A program made the position numbers and the translations under genes. A stretch of 34,378 nucleotides of DNA from Welwitschia mirabilis (Eukaryota; Gnetophyta; Gnetopsida; Welwitschiales), in the NCBI GenBank assembly GCA_051453625.1, contig JBOZIK010000001.1:79687075-79721452 (forward strand), written 5' to 3'. A model generated the notes under the pieces. It had not been told where the DNA came from. It was given only the letters and a program-made list of their open reading frames with translations, and searched no databases. Shown one piece after another: positions 29,351-34,378 of the stretch. How positions within the stretch are numbered: the first letter of the stretch is position 1; each line of letters opens with the position of its first letter.

Positions 29351-31856
29351 GCCTATAACCTAAGTGACAAGGAATTCAATAGTTTTGCCAATCTTATTTT
29401 CTTAGACCAAATCAGATAGAGTTTGAAATTTATCATAAAATGTTTAAGAAGAAGTGACTTATAAGTGTATAAACCATTTGGATATGTAAATTAAGGGTTC
29501 TTCACATTATGTCAATGTAAAATATGGATATGAAGAAACTCCCTTACATCTTAAACTAAAAATGAGTCATCTCCAAATCATCTGCCTTATCTTAAGAAAT
29601 TAAGCCTTGGTCTGTGCATCAATACATCCTAATGGTTATGACATAAAAAAATCTTCCTTGCTTTGTAATCTCTCTTTTCAACTTTTATGGAGGATATATT
29701 GCACTAAGATCCATCTTTTCCACTAATTTTAGGCATCTTGGAAGCACTCCTCTACATCTTATTTCCAAAGGATGTTGTCTAGATAATGTAAAAGAACTAT
29801 TGAATTGGGGTGTAAATTGTATGATAAGAGATTCCTTAGGGTATGTCTTTTTTATTACTTTATCCTCTATGTCTATAAGTACTACCTTTTAGAGGTTTTT
29901 TTTTTCTTACTTTTAAACTAAAAGTAAGCCTAGCATATGATTTAAACTAGAATTGTAGATTTTGAACTCATTATGGATACTATAATAACTAATTCATCTC
30001 AATGTCTCCTAGGCGAGTTTGCTATGCAGCTACTTTTAAGTGTAAAAATACTACATGTATTAATATATTATAGTATATGATTGGATAGAACATTTGGTTA
30101 ATAAAAATTTTCTATTAAAGTAACATTTAAGCAAGAAGTTCATAAGTTTAATGTCAGTACTCAAACATCCTAAGAATTCATTAAGGTTTCTAAGAATCAA
30201 AAACATGAAAATAGTTTTCCATATGAGTTTGAAAATGCAAAGTACTTTGTAACAAGCATGTTAAGAACAAAAAATGAAATGTATATGAACATGACTATTT
30301 GAAAATGTTCATGTGCCATATGTTAGCTACTTAAATTCATATGTATCATTTTTAGTTTTTCTTATACTTTATAAGAATGTTATATTTTTTAATTCTTTGT
30401 ATAATAATTTTTTAAAATAATTTTTTCTCCATGTATTTGACTCTTTTAAAATCAATTTTACTTTCTTAATTATGAAAAACATTATATTTGAATTGGGGGT
30501 GATTTTTTACTGAGCCAAACTAAGAAATACAATAATTAGTTATCCTCTAGATTTACAAGCCAATAAATTATCTCTTCTGTTAATAACTAGAGATATGGTA
30601 TGGTAGCCATTCAATTATCTCTATAATATGTTTTTGTTTGGATTGTTGTATAGGTTGGACAATAGGAATTGGTATGAATTTTATGCTAAAAGAATTAAAA
30701 CTACAAGATCAAGACTAGTCATCTAGTAAATCATATTTTATCTATTAAAGAAGGTAAGCTAGTATTCTAGGCTTGTATATTTATTATATTAGACTAATTC
30801 ACTAATTTAGATCTAGATGTTGATTCCTAGAATAGATATCATCCTAGTTTGTATAACATTAACATTGATTATTCATTTCCTTAGTTTAATTTTAATTTAA
30901 TAAATATGCACTAGCCATATAACTTTGGAGAGAAAGATTACATGCTATAAGTGGTAGTAAAGAGGATTGACTTGAATCTAGTTTAGAGAATTGAACCCTT
31001 ATAGTTAAGGATGGTAAATCCTTAGAATTAAAATAGTACTTTAAGATACCAATCCTTCATGATAGTTCACATAGGTAAGTATTAGTTTGTCTTATCTCAT
31101 AAAAGTTAAACTATAAGAGGGTCCTCACATTGACTTTTGTTTCTAAACATTTATTTGTATTGATATATTTCAATGTCTTTGAAATGCTATTTTCTATAAT
31201 TAATATTGTAATTTTTAATAAAAAAGAAAACTTATTAATGTTAAGAGTTTCAACATTTCACTTTCTACTACTTCCTTTTAAATAATGATATTATTCATAA
31301 TAAAATTCATAGAAAAGCACATTTTTATTTAACATTAATGTAAGAAGTTTGGTTAATAGATTCTTCACCGTAATAGTAGTATCTTTACTTAGATAAGAAT
31401 AGGATGACTTTTTAAAGGCATTACAATTGCATTATTATAACTTTTGCACTAATTATATTCCTAGAAAAACACACATGATTAACAACTTCAAAGATGAGAA
31501 AGTGCTTTATGTACTCCATTACTAGATATTCTTTGAAGAAGATGTCATGTACAACTTGAAGATATTCAATGTACATAAAGGATGGGACTTCCTTCATCTC
31601 TTATATAGTGGTCCTTTGATAGACTTTTTAATAAAGGATTTTTAGCTTTAATGGAAGCACACTATTTTTTTGAGGTCTCTATAATACTTACATAGCACTA
31701 GCTTTACTGGATTATCTACAATTAGTATCCAAAAACTTAGATAATTAGTATGGTGTATTGAAATAGGAGTATTTGACCTATTAAATAAGTGATGACATTG
31801 GAATTATAGTCTACCTACTGTTAAAATAGAAGGTTCCCTTCCTTATAATGGCTTTG
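29351..31856. other. AT-rich DNA between E1 and E3, no gene recognised
   Basis: About 2.5 kb flanking the outer edge of E1 and of E3. No open frame long enough to support a gene, no terminal repeats seen. It may contain the original insertion target of E1 and E3, or yet older repeats. Confidence 0.6.
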
Positions 31857-32199
31857 TCTTGCGATGCCAATTTGTAGGAATTTGATGGTGTATTTGGAGT
31901 ACTTTTGTAAGACATTTATATAGGTTTAGATGTAATTATGCTGATTATAGAGAGAGGATAAGATAATCATGAAAACATGTAATTATTGATATAATTAGAG
32001 GTATTTCAGGCATGTTCTAATACTTAGCATAATGAAGGAGGACTAAATGTGAAAAAGACCAATTCTCGCTACTTCAAGAGCTTGGGAAGAGTGTCGTCCC
32101 CACTGTCATCCCCACGATAGGGAGGACGATAGCTCGGTAAAGCAGCTACATAGGAATGGCTCATGCACAACACTTAGACAACAGTACTTGATGGCAGGG

Positions 32200-32239
32200 C
32201 ATCATCCCCTTGGTCGTCTAGACGACAGAAAGGATGATG
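32200..32239. repeat. Best-preserved nested palindrome
   Basis: Outer arms CATCATCC (32200-32207) and GGATGATG (32232-32239) are perfect inverse complements. Inside them lies a perfect 14-bp palindrome GTCGTCTAGACGAC at 32213-32226. This is the clearest copy of the ~40-bp unit that recurs in LTR U3 parts and leaders across the window. Confidence 0.95.
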
Positions 32240-32527
32240 GATGCAATGACAACCCACTTAGCTAACAATATCACACGGGCATGCAATCCAAGGTGTCATC
32301 CCCAGTGTTATCTGGACGATAGACAGGATGATAGCTAACAGTATCATATGGGCATACAACCCAAGGCAAGAAGACGACATCATCCCCACTATCATCTGGA
32401 CGACGTGTAGGACGATAGATGATTTTACACTATGTCAGTAAATTACATTATAACGAGTGCCAAACAGGCCATGTGAGTGGCTAAGGTTTCCTTAATGAAC
32501 ATCTAGGGTTATAGTTCATTGTAAAAC

Positions 32528-32535
32528 TATAAATA
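32528..32535 (+). promoter_or_regulatory. LTR TATA box (E3, first block)
   Basis: TATAAATA in the common context 'gtaaaactataaatatccc'. Confidence 0.6.
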
Positions 32536-32633
32536 TCCCTTCCCTCCTTCACTTTCAATGATCTTTTGTACTTGATATGCTTGTGATGGAAGCTTGAAGG
32601 TAGAAGGTCCATCTTAGTAGCTACAGAAAGGGG

Positions 32634-32733
32634 NNNNNNNNNNNNNNNNNNNNNNNNNNNNNNNNNNNNNNNNNNNNNNNNNNNNNNNNNNNNNNNNNNN
32701 NNNNNNNNNNNNNNNNNNNNNNNNNNNNNNNNN
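32634..32733. other. Assembly gap, 100 N
   Basis: Fixed-size gap between the two copies of the promoter block of the E3 LTR. Open frames crossing it are artefacts. Confidence 0.95.
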
Positions 32734-33162
32734 GATAGCTCATAAAGACAGCTACGCAAGAACAGCTCATGCAAAAAACTTGGATAATAGTACATGATGG
32801 TAGGGCATCATCTCCTTGGTCATCTGGATGATAGAAAGGACGACGAATGCAAGGACAACCCACACAGCTGATGATAGCACATGAGCACATAATCCAAGGT
32901 GTCGTCCCCTATGTCATGTGGATGACTAATAGAACGATAGCCTTAGAACATGCATGGGTAACCCATGGAGCTAATGATATCATATGGGGGCACAACCCAA
33001 GCAAGAAGGTGATGTCATCCCCACTGTCATGTGGACAATGAACAGGACGATAGCTAATTTTATATATTTGCAATAAATACTATTGTAAATGGGGTCAAGT
33101 GACCCATGTGGGCGGCTAGGGTTTTCTTAACGGATGTCTAGGATTATAGTTCATTGTAAAAC

Positions 33163-33170
33163 TATAAATA
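33163..33170 (+). promoter_or_regulatory. LTR TATA box (E3, second block)
   Basis: TATAAATA in 'aaaactataaatacccc', the promoter nearest the PBS of E3. Confidence 0.65.
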
Positions 33171-33929
33171 CCCCTTTCCTCCTTTACTTCCAACCATCTT
33201 TTGTACTTGATATGATTGTGACGAAAGCTTGAAGGTAGGAGGTCCATCCCATGGCTGTAAAAAGGGCTTTTCTTGGTGTTAGGCTATGTCTCTTCCATTG
33301 AGGAGCTATTATTCTTTTGTAAGTGGATGTAAAGTACCTTTGATTAATATAATTACTCTTTTATCTCAATTCTGTAAATGTTCCTTATGCTTTAACTTGA
33401 TCATAGTTAAGTAACAATTCTATGATTTATTTAAATCATGAGGGGAACCTTTGTTAAGATTGACCTTGGTTAGTAGTAGGTTTTGCATTGCATTTCCATA
33501 TTGCATTTCATGTTCGACTTGGTAGATCTAATAGTTTATGTTAGTTAAAAAATAGTTAAATGCTCTTTTTGATTGATATAAATTATAGAAAAGATAGTCT
33601 TTATGACAGAAAGGCTAAAAGCTAGTCTTTGTGACAGAAGGATTAGGATCTAAGTAGAATCTCATCTCATTTCTATTTACATTTACTTGTACTTTATCTT
33701 TATTTTGCATTGCATTTTTTATACTATTTCTTTTCAATCAAATAAATGATAAAATACCAAAAACTATCTTTGGAAATCAATTTTCTAACTCTGAGCCTAA
33801 TGCCTTCATTGGGATTATGACATTCAGGTGAACTCCAATCTATACTAGTGTGTGTTTTTTTGCAAGTTATATGATTTATAAGTTTACCTAAAGAGCTTCA
33901 AGATTGCATAAATTCACAGTACAACATTT

Positions 33930-33947
33930 TGGTGCCATTCCCAAGAA
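33930..33947 (+). other. Primer-binding site of E3 (tRNA-Asp type)
   Basis: tggtgccattcccaagaa, three bases after the LTR end, agrees at 12 of 18 positions with TGGCGCCGTTGCCGGGGA. All but one mismatch are transitions, and the two at the start fit CpG decay. Confidence 0.8.
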
Positions 33948-34378
33948 AGGCCTTAAGAAGCTAAGAGGATTGTCATTAACTAGATAAGTACCTTGAATTT
34001 TTTTTTTTAGGTTATTTATTTGAATTAATGCTATATTTCTAGTGTATTTAAGGGTAGATTTATTTCTGTAAAATTTTGATTTCTGTAACTTTTAGGGACC
34101 CTGTTATTTTCTTTGTCATCTAGAAAATATAGGGTCATGACAGTTCTAAAATTTCTAATTTAGTTCCTATTTTTGCAAATTTTTCTTCTATTCACAATTT
34201 ATTCATAGAGTACTGTCGTCTTATCTGTCTTCCACACGATAGTAAGGACGATAGTTTTAGTTTTATTAATTTTCTTTTTATAGTTTCTAGAATTCTATTG
34301 TTTTTAGAATTTAGTATTTCTGTATTATTTTCCTACTCATTGTCCCCATGATAAGGTGGACAACAGTCCATTGCATTT
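33948..34378 (+). mobile_element. E3 leader, running off the window
   Basis: Aligns to 17516-17960 of E2 ('actagataagtaccttgaat', 'aggttatttatttgaatta'), with palindrome units near 34113-34145, 34213-34257 and 34338-34372. The coding part of E3 lies beyond the window. Confidence 0.85.

Larger units (their letters stand above)
32128..33267. repeat. Duplicated ~500-bp promoter block flanking a gap
   Basis: 32128-32633 and 32734-33267 are the same block; both begin gatagctc and both run past the TATA box to the 'gctacagaaaggg' region. They are clearly diverged (for example an extra piece near 32940-32970 in the second), unlike the near-identical flanks of the 1403 gap. Either a real duplication of the LTR promoter, or two LTR copies/haplotypes joined by the scaffolder. 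Confidence 0.8.
31857..33926 (+). mobile_element. 5' LTR of E3, enlarged
   Basis: Starts at tcttgcgatgccaatttgta (canonical TGTTG now TCTTG) and ends CAGTACAACA. At 2070 bp including 100 N it is about 600 bp longer than the E2 LTR because a ~500-bp block with U3 palindromes, TATA box and the following R-like part is present twice on either side of the gap. One block less would give about 1460 bp. CpG is less depleted here than elsewhere in the window, suggesting a younger copy or recent gene conversion. Confidence 0.85.

Noticed and set aside
32481-33041. Open frames in the E3 LTR, including a 64-codon plus-strand frame at 32847-33041
   Set aside because: They lie in LTR U3 repeats, some across N, and are not kept in the other LTR copies.

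Overview
This window is plant nuclear DNA made almost entirely of old, nested LTR retrotransposons. I find no intact host gene, rRNA or tRNA. The evidence for a plant source is Ty3/gypsy coding remnants of the Athila type (gag, protease, RT, RNase H, integrase), primer-binding sites that look like decayed complements of plant tRNA-Asp, strongly AT-rich and CpG-poor sequence, and nonsense codons that mostly look like C-to-T decay of Gln and Arg codons. The species cannot be told from the sequence. Five runs of N (1403-1502, 2850-2949, 22909-23402, 28017-28026, 32634-32733) show it is a draft scaffold.

Layout. (1) 1-2849: 3' part of a plus-strand element (E0), with internal 3' region, polypurine tract and an LTR that runs into a gap. 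(2) 2950-4854: a rearranged patch: a minus-strand integrase-end fragment, a plus-strand LTR without internal region, and the last ~60 bp of an LTR in opposite orientation. (3) 4855-8160: very AT-rich, nothing recognised; 8300-8660 holds a short unidentified coding-like remnant. (4) 8890-29350: a large minus-strand Athila-like element (E1) with two LTRs, PBS, gag, protease, RT, RNase H, integrase, an extra ORF remnant after pol, and a polypurine tract. (5) 16124-24421: a second, plus-strand element (E2) inserted into the RT of E1, with both LTRs, PBS, polypurine tract and a near-matching 5-bp target duplication. E2 has lost most of pol and carries a long unrecognised open-frame stretch upstream of an integrase C-terminal remnant. 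(6) 29351-31856: unassigned AT-rich DNA. (7) 31857-34378: 5' LTR, PBS and leader of a third plus-strand element (E3) that leaves the window.

All the plus-strand LTRs belong to one family (TGTTG...CAACA ends, conserved TATAAATA). The LTRs of E1 are a diverged subfamily with the same PBS and PPT logic. The most unusual feature is a ~40-bp nested palindrome that recurs in the U3 part of the LTRs and again in the leader after the PBS, in variable copy number. No element looks capable of moving: reading frames are broken, and where the catalytic residues can be read some are lost (protease Asp, the RT FMDD box).
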